Source: Pontibacter sp. E15-1 (GTDB lineage: Bacteria > Bacteroidota > Bacteroidia > Cytophagales > Hymenobacteraceae). From it: DNA of 64,000 bases. The translations under genes were made by a program, and so were the position numbers. Positions 1-7,471 of this stretch are shown piece by piece (positions within the stretch are counted from its first letter, which is position 1; every line of letters starts with the position of its first letter). The notes under the pieces were generated by a model that made no database searches, had not been told where the DNA came from, and saw only the letters and a list, made by a program, of their open reading frames with translations. The DNA is taken from assembly GCF_022601975.1 (NCBI RefSeq), contig NZ_JAKVIR010000010.1, positions 62,001-126,000 of the forward strand, given 5' to 3'.

Positions 1-86
1 ACTCTTACGAGAGCGAAGTAGAGGCCTCGCGCAAAAACAACGACTCAAACATTACCTTCGGCGTCTCGCTGGGTAACCTCCTATAA
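1..86 (+). CDS. C-terminal end of an unidentified protein, possibly an outer-membrane beta-barrel (partial)
   Basis: An open frame runs in from the left edge (codons in frame from base 3) and stops at TAA 84-86, giving 27 residues that end in ITFGVSLGNLL. The alternating hydrophobic and small residues ending in a short apolar tail resemble the last beta strand of an outer-membrane barrel, but the visible piece is too short to identify. It lies 51 bp before the permease ATG on the same strand. The function is not determined. Confidence 0.45.
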   Translation, partial: SYESEVEASRKNNDSNITFGVSLGNLL

Positions 87-137
87 TTTCCGCACGACAA
101 ACACGCACGGGCTGCCGTGCTTTTAACTGCTAACCGC

Positions 138-1496
138 ATGATACAAGGTCCTGTGCTTTTTCTGATTCTGCTGGCTGGGGTTGGCTTCATCGTGCTGGCA
201 ACGGCCAAATTCAAGCTGCACCCGTTTTTCGGTTTGCTGATCGCGGCCTTTGGGGTAGGTATAGCGGCGGGCCTGCCGCTGCAGGATGTGGTGAAAGCTA
301 TAAATGATGGCTTTGGCGGCCTGATGAGCTATATCGGCATCGTGATCGTGGCGGGCACCGTGATCGGGAAGATACTGGAGAGGTCGGGGGCTGCGCTGCG
401 CATGGCCGAGGTGGTGCTGCGCGTGGTGGGGGAGAAGCGGCCGCAGTTGGCCATGTCGCTGATCGGCGCCATTGTCAGCATCCCCGTTTTCTGCGACTCG
501 GCCTACGTGATCCTGTCCAGCCTGAAGAAATCGCTGGCGCAACGCGCGAAGGTTCCGCTGGCCTCCATGTCCATCGCTTTGGCTACAGGCTTGTACGCCA
601 CCCATACCCTTGTGCCGCCCACGCCCGGCCCCATCGCGGCGGCAGGCAACATCGGGGCCAGCGGCTACCTGGGCACCATCATCCTGATCGGTTTGGTGGT
701 GGCCATACCCGTGATGGCAGTGGGGTATGTATGGGCCGTTAAAGTTGCCTCCACCATCAAAATCGAGGGAGAAGAAATTATTGGGTTGAGCTATGAGGAA
801 GTTGTGCGGGAGTTCGGGGAGCTGCCTTCCACGCTCAAGTCGTTCATACCTATCTTTCTGCCCATTCTGCTGATCGGCGTTGGGTCGGTGGTGAGTTACC
901 TGAAATATACCGGGGGTATGGCCAACTTCTTGCTTTTTCTGGGCACGCCGGTGGTGGCCCTGCTCATCGGGGTGTTTGCCGCTTTCCCGCTGCTGCCCCG
1001 CTGGAACGAGGAAACGCTGACCGGCTGGCTCGGGGACGGGCTGAAAGACGCCGCCATCATCCTCTTGCTGACGGGCGCTGGCGGGGCTTTCGGCTCCGTG
1101 ATAAAAGCCACAGCGGTTGCAGACGTCATCAAAGGCTTTGCCGCAGGCGGCAATTTGAACGGTGCCTACATTCTGCTGATCTCTTTTGCTGTGGCAGCGG
1201 CTCTTAAAACGGCCCAGGGCTCCTCTACAGCCGCATTAGTGATCACCTCGGCACTAGTGGCTCCCATGCTGGCTGAGGCAGGTATCGTTGGTGCGGTGCC
1301 CCTGGCACTTGTCGTGATGTCCATCGGGGCAGGGGCCATGGCCGTCAGCCACGTCAATGATAGCTATTTTTGGGTGGTGACGCAGTTCAGCGGCATGAAA
1401 GTAACCGACGCTTACAAAGCCCATACTATGGCCACGCTGGTGCAGGGCATCACCGCCATTGCTGTTACCTTGTTGTTGTGGTTTGTTCTGGTTTGA
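138..1496 (+). CDS. gntP: GntP-family gluconate/organic acid:H+ permease
   Basis: A polytopic inner-membrane protein of about 452 residues, the usual GntP length, with a dozen or so hydrophobic segments throughout. The conserved GntP features are present: an early KFKLHPFFGLL segment, a GKILERSGAA segment, the IVSIPVFCDSAYVIL signature, and the THTLVPPTPGPIAAA loop. The C-terminal half has the LKTAQGSSTAA and HVNDSYFW motifs. GntP proteins import gluconate or related sugar acids and short organic acids by proton symport; the exact substrate cannot be read from the sequence. I chose ATG 138 rather than the in-frame GTG 117, because 138 leaves a normal hydrophobic N-terminus. No sugar-acid kinase or dehydratase lies beside it here, so its pathway partner is outside the window or unlinked. 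Confidence 0.9.
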   Translation: MIQGPVLFLILLAGVGFIVLATAKFKLHPFFGLLIAAFGVGIAAGLPLQDVVKAINDGFGGLMSYIGIVIVAGTVIGKILERSGAALRMAEVVLRVVGEKRPQLAMSLIGAIVSIPVFCDSAYVILSSLKKSLAQRAKVPLASMSIALATGLYATHTLVPPTPGPIAAAGNIGASGYLGTIILIGLVVAIPVMAVGYVWAVKVASTIKIEGEEIIGLSYEEVVREFGELPSTLKSFIPIFLPILLIGVGSVVSYLKYTGGMANFLLFLGTPVVALLIGVFAAFPLLPRWNEETLTGWLGDGLKDAAIILLLTGAGGAFGSVIKATAVADVIKGFAAGGNLNGAYILLISFAVAAALKTAQGSSTAALVITSALVAPMLAEAGIVGAVPLALVVMSIGAGAMAVSHVNDSYFWVVTQFSGMKVTDAYKAHTMATLVQGITAIAVTLLLWFVLV

Positions 1497-1627
1497 GAAA
1501 AAGACCCTATCCGCTTGCCCGAAAAATCAGGCTAAAATTGACTCCCAAGTGAGCTCAATTTGATTTCGGGTTATACCTATTTATGGCAGTTTTATGTCAG
1601 TGCTGTTTTGATTTTACCTTTCTGGCG

Positions 1628-1749
1628 CAAGTTTTCAAACTTGTGACTTTCTATAACGTCGAGTTTGTAACTCGACTGGGGCGGAGCCCCAACAGCCGGG
1701 CGAAAAGAACCACCCCGCCTGCGGCACCCCTCCTTGAAAAAAGGAGGGG
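1628..1749. repeat. array of four short inverted repeats (REP/MITE-like intergenic element)
   Basis: Four perfect hairpins follow one another: CAAGTTT/AAACTTG (1628-1643), GTCGAGTT/AACTCGAC (1658-1676), TGGGGC/GCCCCA (1677-1691) and CCCCTCCTT/AAGGAGGGG (1727-1749). Such dense, unrelated stems in a spacer are typical of a mobile or structured interspersed repeat rather than one terminator. No second copy is obvious in this window. Confidence 0.5.
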
Positions 1750-1788
1750 AGTGCAAAGCTGCTTATGCGTGGCTAGCTGAGAGGTTTT

Positions 1789-2016
1789 ATGTATCGAGTT
1801 GGCTTATCATCACACGCGGAAGGATATATAAAAGATTACCAAGAGTATAGCCAGATGGTGATACCCACGTTCCCGTTTAGCGAGGCGGACTTGGATTCCA
1901 CTCTGGCTTTCATCAAACTTTACGACCGGCCAGCAACCGCCTATCCTGCTATGCCTGAAGCGGTGGCAATTCGAGAGCCTTTTTCCAAAACATCAATTAC
2001 ACCGGGTAATCGTTAG
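1789..2016 (+). pseudogene. possible remnant: C-terminal part of a small c-type cytochrome
   Basis: The 75-residue frame contains DYQEYSQMVIPTFPFSEAD followed by LDSTLAFIKLYDR. A Met-x-x-Pro-x-[FL]-Pro stretch followed by a helix with [DE]LxxxxAFI is what the end of a monohaem cytochrome c looks like (axial Met plus last helix). No haem-binding CxxCH is present and the frame upstream is closed, so if the resemblance is real this is a broken gene. It could equally be a chance or uncharacterised small gene. It is placed directly before nuoH. Confidence 0.25.
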
Positions 2017-2069
2017 CAGATTCCCATATTATGCCCTAACTTCGCTTTCTTAAATCAACCAGAACGCCT

Positions 2070-3173
2070 ATGCTTGCTTTCCTGCTGACACTTATGCTCT
2101 TACTGAGTGTGGTAATCGTGCTGGCGTACGCGGAGCGAAAGGTAGCTGCCTTTATGCAGGACCGTCTGGGTCCAACCGAGGCCGGGCCGTATGGCTCGCT
2201 GCAGGCGGTGCTCGACGTGCTGAAGCTGCTCCAGAAGGAAGACATTGTGCCGGCGCAGGCCGATAAAAGTCTGTTCAAGCTGGCCCCAATCCTCATCTTT
2301 GCCGCAGTTTTCGCCGGTTTTGCCGTTATCCCTTTCACCCCCGACGTAGTGCCTGCGGGCATTGGTATCGGGGTGTTTTACCTGCTGGCCATTGTGTCAT
2401 TGGATGTGGTCGGGCTGCTGATGGCTGGCTGGGGCTCTAACAATAAATACGCGATGCTTGGTGCCATGCGCTCGGTGGCGCAGATCGTGTCGTATGAGAT
2501 TCCGGCGGGCCTGGCCATTCTGTCAGCCGTCATGATCTGCCAGTCGCTCGATTTTCAGGAGATAAGTTACCAGCAAGGCGTACTGTTGCATGCCTTTCCG
2601 GGCATGGAGTATGAGACGAACTGGCTGTTTGGTATACAGGCACTCGGAATAGACACGACAACGATCGGCGGCATCACGACCTGGAACATTTTCCGGGCAC
2701 CAATGCTGCTGGTGGCCTTTATCATATACTTTATCGCCTCGCTGGCAGAAAGCAACCGCGCCCCGTTTGATATACCGGAGGCGGAATCGGAACTGGTGGC
2801 GGGTTTCCACGTGGAATACTCGGGCTTTCGTTTCGCGGTGCTGTTTCTGGCGGAGTATAGCATGATGGTGCTGGTGAGCCTGGTGGCGGTTGTCCTTTTT
2901 CTCGGCAGCTGGAACACACCGCTCCCCAACATCGGCGCGGCACAGCTGGCCAACTGGACCACCGGCTCCGTCGGCGCGCTTTCCGGAAACCTATGGGCGG
3001 CTTTCTGGTTGCTTTCCAAGACTTTTGTGCTGTTGTTTGTGCAGCTCTGGGCCCGCTGGACGTATCCGCGCCTGCGCGTGGACCAACTCATGCACCTGTG
3101 TTGGAAAGTGCTGACGCCTCTGGCCCTGGCCGTGGTACTGGCAGCTGGCATCTGGCGCCTGTTAATGATTTGA
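2070..3173 (+). CDS. nuoH: NADH-quinone oxidoreductase subunit H
   Basis: Membrane subunit of complex I that forms the quinone-entry chamber between the peripheral arm and the proton pumps. The 367-residue product shows the diagnostic loops: AYAERKVAAFMQDRLGP near residues 19-35 and SNRAPFDIPEAESELVAGFH around 230-250, with about eight hydrophobic helices. ATG 2070 gives the expected short first helix. It is the first gene of nuoH-I-J-K-L-M-N on the plus strand. The genes for the NADH-oxidising and connecting subunits (nuoA-G), which usually precede nuoH, are not upstream here: a repeat-bearing gap and a gluconate-type permease occupy that place. Confidence 0.97.
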   Translation: MLAFLLTLMLLLSVVIVLAYAERKVAAFMQDRLGPTEAGPYGSLQAVLDVLKLLQKEDIVPAQADKSLFKLAPILIFAAVFAGFAVIPFTPDVVPAGIGIGVFYLLAIVSLDVVGLLMAGWGSNNKYAMLGAMRSVAQIVSYEIPAGLAILSAVMICQSLDFQEISYQQGVLLHAFPGMEYETNWLFGIQALGIDTTTIGGITTWNIFRAPMLLVAFIIYFIASLAESNRAPFDIPEAESELVAGFHVEYSGFRFAVLFLAEYSMMVLVSLVAVVLFLGSWNTPLPNIGAAQLANWTTGSVGALSGNLWAAFWLLSKTFVLLFVQLWARWTYPRLRVDQLMHLCWKVLTPLALAVVLAAGIWRLLMI

Positions 3174-3320
3174 TAGGTAGTTAGGAAGCTGAAAATCTGA
3201 AGAGTTTAGTAGTTAGCAAGTTGAAATTTAGAGTGTTAAAAGTGAATAATGGTTCACGATTTTTTTAAATGTTCTTCATTCCAAAACGCGCTGACTTTTT
3301 AATCCTCTAACCTGAAAACG

Positions 3321-3932
3321 TTGGAAAAAGAAGCATATAAACATAAAACCGGATTCTGGCAGGGCGTGAAGTCGCTGATGAGCGGCGCGCGCCTGACGCT
3401 GCGCCACTTCGCCAACGCGGGCAAGCGCCGCAAGCCGGTATACGTGTCGGACGACAGCTATTTTAAGCAGCCTGATGGGCTGGCCACGCTCACGTACCCG
3501 TACGAGGCGCTGCCCGTGCCCGACAATGGCCGCTACCGCCTGCACAACGAGATGGAGGACTGCATTGTGTGCGACTTGTGCGCCAAGATTTGTCCGGTTA
3601 ACTGCATCACTATCGAGTCGGTGAAGGCGACCGAGGATATAGGTGTAACCTCCGATGGTACGAAGAAAAGGCTTTACGGCCCTGTATTCGACATCGACAT
3701 GGCCAAGTGCTGCTACTGCGGCCTGTGCACCACCGTGTGCCCCACCGACTGCCTGACGATGACGCCGGTATATGATTTCGCTGAAGTAGACATCAAGAAC
3801 ATGATCTACCACTTCACCGACCTCTCGCCGGAGCAGGCCCAGGAAAAGCAGCGTCTCTTCGAGAAACAGCAAGAGGAAATGGCCGCCGCCAAAGCCGCAG
3901 CGCTGGCAGCCAGAAAGCAACAGCAAGGCTAA
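3321..3932 (+). CDS. nuoI: NADH-quinone oxidoreductase subunit I (2x[4Fe-4S])
   Basis: Peripheral iron-sulfur subunit that passes electrons towards the last cluster and quinone. Two 8Fe-ferredoxin motifs are visible: C81-C84-C87-C91P (with C95) and C130-C133-C136-C140P (with C144). The 203-residue chain has a charged Ala/Lys/Gln-rich C-terminal tail. The frame opens with TTG 3321; the next in-frame ATG would delete 19 residues, and the sequence before it (FWQGVKSLM) looks like a normal NuoI start, so the TTG start is preferred. The 147-bp spacer after nuoH is A+T-rich and of low complexity. Confidence 0.96.
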   Translation: MEKEAYKHKTGFWQGVKSLMSGARLTLRHFANAGKRRKPVYVSDDSYFKQPDGLATLTYPYEALPVPDNGRYRLHNEMEDCIVCDLCAKICPVNCITIESVKATEDIGVTSDGTKKRLYGPVFDIDMAKCCYCGLCTTVCPTDCLTMTPVYDFAEVDIKNMIYHFTDLSPEQAQEKQRLFEKQQEEMAAAKAAALAARKQQQG

Positions 3933-4118
3933 CCCACACCTGCAGACGACCTCACAGTGTCTGCAAGACCTGTGAGTGTCAAAAAAGCAAAGCGTTTACC
4001 AAAAGGCAAAGCCGTTGCAATAAACCTGAAGGCTCGCCAGCCTTCAGCGATGGCGAGGCCACCAAGGTAACCTATATAAGGAAGCGCACATTGATCAATG
4101 TTAAAGGATAACTGAAAA

Positions 4119-4631
4119 ATGATCTTCTACATTTTCGCCATACTGGCAGTACTTTCCGGGGTATACATGGTGCTGACGCGGAACCTGCTGTACGCGGGCT
4201 TCTCACTGCTCGTCACGCTGCTGAGCTTGGCGGGTATCTACGTGCTGCTGTTCGCCGATTTTATAGCGGCTACCCAACTGATGGTGTATGTGGGCGGGGT
4301 GCTGGTGCTCATTCTGTTCGGCATCATGCTCAGCAGCCGCGTGCACGACAAGTCGGTGGTGTCGGAGAACACCAACAAGGTATGGGGCACGGTCATCACG
4401 TTTCTGGTGCTCGTGGGCATGTTCCATACCATCCTGAATGCGAACCTGGGCGCACTGCCCTGGCTGCAAACCGCCGACACAGCCGTGCTGGGGCAGCAGA
4501 AAAGCACCGTGCAGGCCATCGGCATCAAGCTGATGACCGACTTTGTGGTGCCTTTCGAAGTTGCCTCGCTGCTGCTGCTGATCGCCCTGATGGGGGCCGC
4601 CTACATTGCCACTGATAAACAGAAAGTATAA
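4119..4631 (+). CDS. nuoJ: NADH-quinone oxidoreductase subunit J
   Basis: Complex I membrane subunit of 170 residues with five predicted hydrophobic helices. The helix with TQLMVYVGGVLVLILFGIML matches the conserved NuoJ helix that carries a pi-bulge and links the quinone site to the pumps. It starts at ATG 4119 after a 186-bp spacer and ends 2 bp before nuoK, so the two are translationally close. Confidence 0.95.
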   Translation: MIFYIFAILAVLSGVYMVLTRNLLYAGFSLLVTLLSLAGIYVLLFADFIAATQLMVYVGGVLVLILFGIMLSSRVHDKSVVSENTNKVWGTVITFLVLVGMFHTILNANLGALPWLQTADTAVLGQQKSTVQAIGIKLMTDFVVPFEVASLLLLIALMGAAYIATDKQKV

Positions 4632-4633
4632 AA

Positions 4634-4948
4634 ATGGAACAGGTTCCGTTAGAGCATATCTTACTTTTGAGCGCCGCGCTGTTTAGCCTGGGCATCCTGG
4701 CCGTGATCACGAAAAGACACGCGGTGCTCGTGCTGATGGGCATTGAGCTGGTCTTTAACGCGGCTAACCTCAACCTCGTCGCTTTCAGCCGGTATGACGC
4801 CTCGCTGATGCAAGGGCAAATGTTCGCGCTTTTCGTGATTGTGGTGGCTGCCGCCGAGGCCGCGGTGGCGCTGGCGATTGTGCTGCGGGTATACCAGTAC
4901 TTCAGGACTGCAAACATAAACGAGGTGGTGAGCAAGGTAAACCGGTAG
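4634..4948 (+). CDS. nuoK: NADH-quinone oxidoreductase subunit K
   Basis: Small antiporter-like subunit of 104 residues with three helices. The two buried glutamates needed for proton transfer are present, in GIEL (E38) and AAEAAVALA (E75). The start ATG lies 2 bp after the nuoJ stop. The gene ends before a 142-bp spacer that contains a CCGGTATACCGG palindrome. Confidence 0.96.
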   Translation: MEQVPLEHILLLSAALFSLGILAVITKRHAVLVLMGIELVFNAANLNLVAFSRYDASLMQGQMFALFVIVVAAAEAAVALAIVLRVYQYFRTANINEVVSKVNR

Positions 4949-5090
4949 CCGGTATACCGGCTGGCAAGGCAAATGCCGCCGGGCCAGGACAATCGCAGCC
5001 GATCAGTATAAATAAATTAAGCTTTCTAGTTAACTTTGACCGCTGTTTGCTGGCGTAGCCACGCAGCAGCCGAAACCGAAACAGATCAAA

Positions 5091-7277
5091 TTGGAGCTAT
5101 CCGAACTATTACAGCCGCTGGCAGCCACCTCCCAAACCGCAACCGCGCTGGCTGTGCTGTTGCTGCCGCTCCTGAGCTTTGTGGGCTTGTCGCTGTTTGG
5201 GGAGCGCCTGCCGCGCCGCGGCGATTGGCTGGGCATCGGGGTAGCCGCTTTGTCGGTGGCGCTGTCGGGGTGGCTTTTTGCGCAGACCTGGAACAACGCC
5301 GCCTTTCACAGCCGCATTGTCTGGTTTCGCCTGCCTTCCCTGGGTGGCGCTTTTACCGATTTTACCGCGGGCGTGCTGCTCGACAACCTCACGGTGCTGA
5401 TGCTGGTGATCGTGACCTTTATCTCGCTGCTGGTGCAACTGTTCTCGGTTGGCTACATGCATGCCGACAAGGGGTATAGCCGCTATTTTGCCTATCTGGG
5501 CCTGTTTACTTTCAGTATGATCGGGATTGTGCTGGTCGATAACCTGCTGTTGCTGTTTATGTTCTGGGAGCTGGTGGGCTTTTCCTCTTACCTCCTCATC
5601 GGGTTCTGGTTTGAGCGGCCCGCCGCCATCGCGGCCAGCAAAAAGGCTTTTCTGGTGAACAGGATCGGGGACATGGGCCTGCTCCTGGGCCTCTTCGCAT
5701 TCTATACCTACTTCCGCACCTTCGATCTGGAGGCGCTGCGCGCGCTAATCGGCACGGGCAACTGGACGGAGGAGGGCTTCGTGCTGACCTACGCGCTAAA
5801 CGGGCAGCCGTGGCTCGTGGAGATGCCGACGGTGCTGCTGACCTTCGCTGGCCTCGGCCTTTTTATGGGCTGTGTGGGCAAGTCGGCGCAGTTTCCGCTG
5901 CAGGTATGGCTCCCCGACGCCATGCAGGGGCCCACGCCGGTGTCTGCGCTGATCCATGCCGCTACCATGGTGGCGGCCGGGGTTTACCTGCTGGCCCGCT
6001 GCTACGCTTTTTTCACGGTGGATGCCCTCACGGTGATGGCCGTTGTCGGGGCGATTACTGCGCTGGTGGGAGCCGTGGCGGCGCTCACGCAGTATGACAT
6101 CAAGGCGGTGCTGGCCTTCTCCACCATCTCCCAGCTGGGCTATATGGTGATGGGTATGGGCACCGGATCGCACGACGCGTCGCTCTTCCACCTGACCACA
6201 CACGCGTTTTTTAAGGCGGCACTGTTCCTGAATGCCGGCATCATCATCCATGCCATGCACAGAGGGCTGCACCATACCCACCAACCCGACAGCGTTGACC
6301 CGCAGGACATCCGGAACATGGGCGGGCTGCGCAAAGCCATGCCGCTCACGTTTTATACCTATCTGCTGGCCGCTGCCGCGCTGGTGGGCTTGCCCCTTTT
6401 CTCCGGCTTCCTGTCGAAAGACGCAATCCTGTCGGGCAGTTGGGCCTGGGCGCAGGCGATGAGCGCCAACGGCAACGGCCTGTACTACATTGTCCCGGTG
6501 ATCGGGTTTGCGGTGGTGCTGCTCACGGCTTTTTACATGGGCAGGCACATGTGGTTCATGTTCTTCGGCAGTTTCAGGCTTCCGTTCGATGTGCGGGAAC
6601 TGCGGGTGTCGGTGGGGCAGGAGGTGGAGCGCGTGATGGCGCTGCCTGTTGTGCTGCTGGCGGTGCTGTCGCTGGGCGTTTTCTTCTCCCTGAACCCGTT
6701 TAGCTTTAGCAACAGCTGGGTGCTGCAGGGCATCAGCCTGCCACAGCTCGCTGCCGATGGCACGCAACTGGCGGCTGACTTGCTGCGCGCCGTGGCCCTG
6801 CAGGACGAGGCCAACCATACGGTGCACCTGGTTATCGGGCTGCTGTCGGCTGCGCTGGGTGTGGCCGGTATCGGGTTGGCCATTGGCCGGTATAAAAGCA
6901 AACCGTCTGGAGCGCTGCTGCAGGAGCAGCCGCAAAGCGCCTTCGCCCGACTCTCTTTCAACCATTTTTACCTCGATCCCCTGTATGCCAAAGTCTTTGT
7001 ACAGCCAACCGTGTTCCTCTCGCGGGGGCTGTACCGGCTGGACAAGCGGGTGATTGACTTCACGCTGGACTACGGGAGCAAGTGGCTGGTGGTGCTGGCA
7101 AAAATCGTGGGCGGCTTCGATAAATTTATCGTGGATGGGGGGGTATGGCTGCTGTCGGCGCTGCCCCGGCTCTTTGGCCGTATCGGGCGGGGGCTGCAAA
7201 ACGGAAAGGTACAGTCGTACTACGCCTACTCCCTCTTCGGATTTATTTTGATTATACTATACATCATCGTGTTTTGA
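5091..7277 (+). CDS. nuoL: NADH-quinone oxidoreductase subunit L
   Basis: Distal proton-pumping, antiporter-like subunit. The 728-residue chain is longer than the E. coli protein (about 613). It carries the conserved core LFMFWELVGFSSYLLIGFW and PDAMQGPTPVSALIHAATM, then the long C-terminal region that forms the lateral helix, ending in a final hydrophobic anchor. The frame starts with TTG 5091; the same frame is closed by TGA 5037-5039 and has no ATG in between, and the next ATG lies far into the conserved part, so TTG is the likely start. This is the second TTG start in the operon. Confidence 0.96.
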   Translation: MELSELLQPLAATSQTATALAVLLLPLLSFVGLSLFGERLPRRGDWLGIGVAALSVALSGWLFAQTWNNAAFHSRIVWFRLPSLGGAFTDFTAGVLLDNLTVLMLVIVTFISLLVQLFSVGYMHADKGYSRYFAYLGLFTFSMIGIVLVDNLLLLFMFWELVGFSSYLLIGFWFERPAAIAASKKAFLVNRIGDMGLLLGLFAFYTYFRTFDLEALRALIGTGNWTEEGFVLTYALNGQPWLVEMPTVLLTFAGLGLFMGCVGKSAQFPLQVWLPDAMQGPTPVSALIHAATMVAAGVYLLARCYAFFTVDALTVMAVVGAITALVGAVAALTQYDIKAVLAFSTISQLGYMVMGMGTGSHDASLFHLTTHAFFKAALFLNAGIIIHAMHRGLHHTHQPDSVDPQDIRNMGGLRKAMPLTFYTYLLAAAALVGLPLFSGFLSKDAILSGSWAWAQAMSANGNGLYYIVPVIGFAVVLLTAFYMGRHMWFMFFGSFRLPFDVRELRVSVGQEVERVMALPVVLLAVLSLGVFFSLNPFSFSNSWVLQGISLPQLAADGTQLAADLLRAVALQDEANHTVHLVIGLLSAALGVAGIGLAIGRYKSKPSGALLQEQPQSAFARLSFNHFYLDPLYAKVFVQPTVFLSRGLYRLDKRVIDFTLDYGSKWLVVLAKIVGGFDKFIVDGGVWLLSALPRLFGRIGRGLQNGKVQSYYAYSLFGFILIILYIIVF

Positions 7278-7471
7278 TGTTAAGTTTGCGGTCTGGTTTC
7301 AGGGAGAGGTACCTGTATGGTTTTGAGGGTGAGGAGAGTTCAGAAGGGGAAGTTATAGTGTAGGATTGTTCGGCGCGCAAGATGGAAGACTTAGGAAGAT
7401 GCAGGGAGCAATCCATTTAACAATTTAGCGATCAACAATAAAAAACTAACAATCAACCACACAAACAGTTG

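Larger units (their letters stand above)
1497..2069. other. 573-bp gene-poor gap with hairpin array and possible gene remnant
   Basis: This gap lies between the permease and nuoH. Its left half carries four consecutive short inverted repeats (1628-1749). Its right half carries a 75-codon frame (1789-2016) resembling the end of a small cytochrome c. No convincing intact gene or good TAnnTTTG promoter was found. Confidence 0.6.

Noticed and set aside
1583..1780. 65-codon frame after the GntP permease
   Set aside because: It runs straight through the hairpin array, so the frame is a by-product of the repeat structure.
5796..7199. 467-codon open frame on the minus strand inside nuoL
   Set aside because: It is antisense to a certain gene, rich in His/Gln/Arg as expected from reading G+C-rich codons backwards, and has no recognisable motif. 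The same applies to other long antisense frames, for example in purF, the M3 peptidase gene, murE and ftsI.
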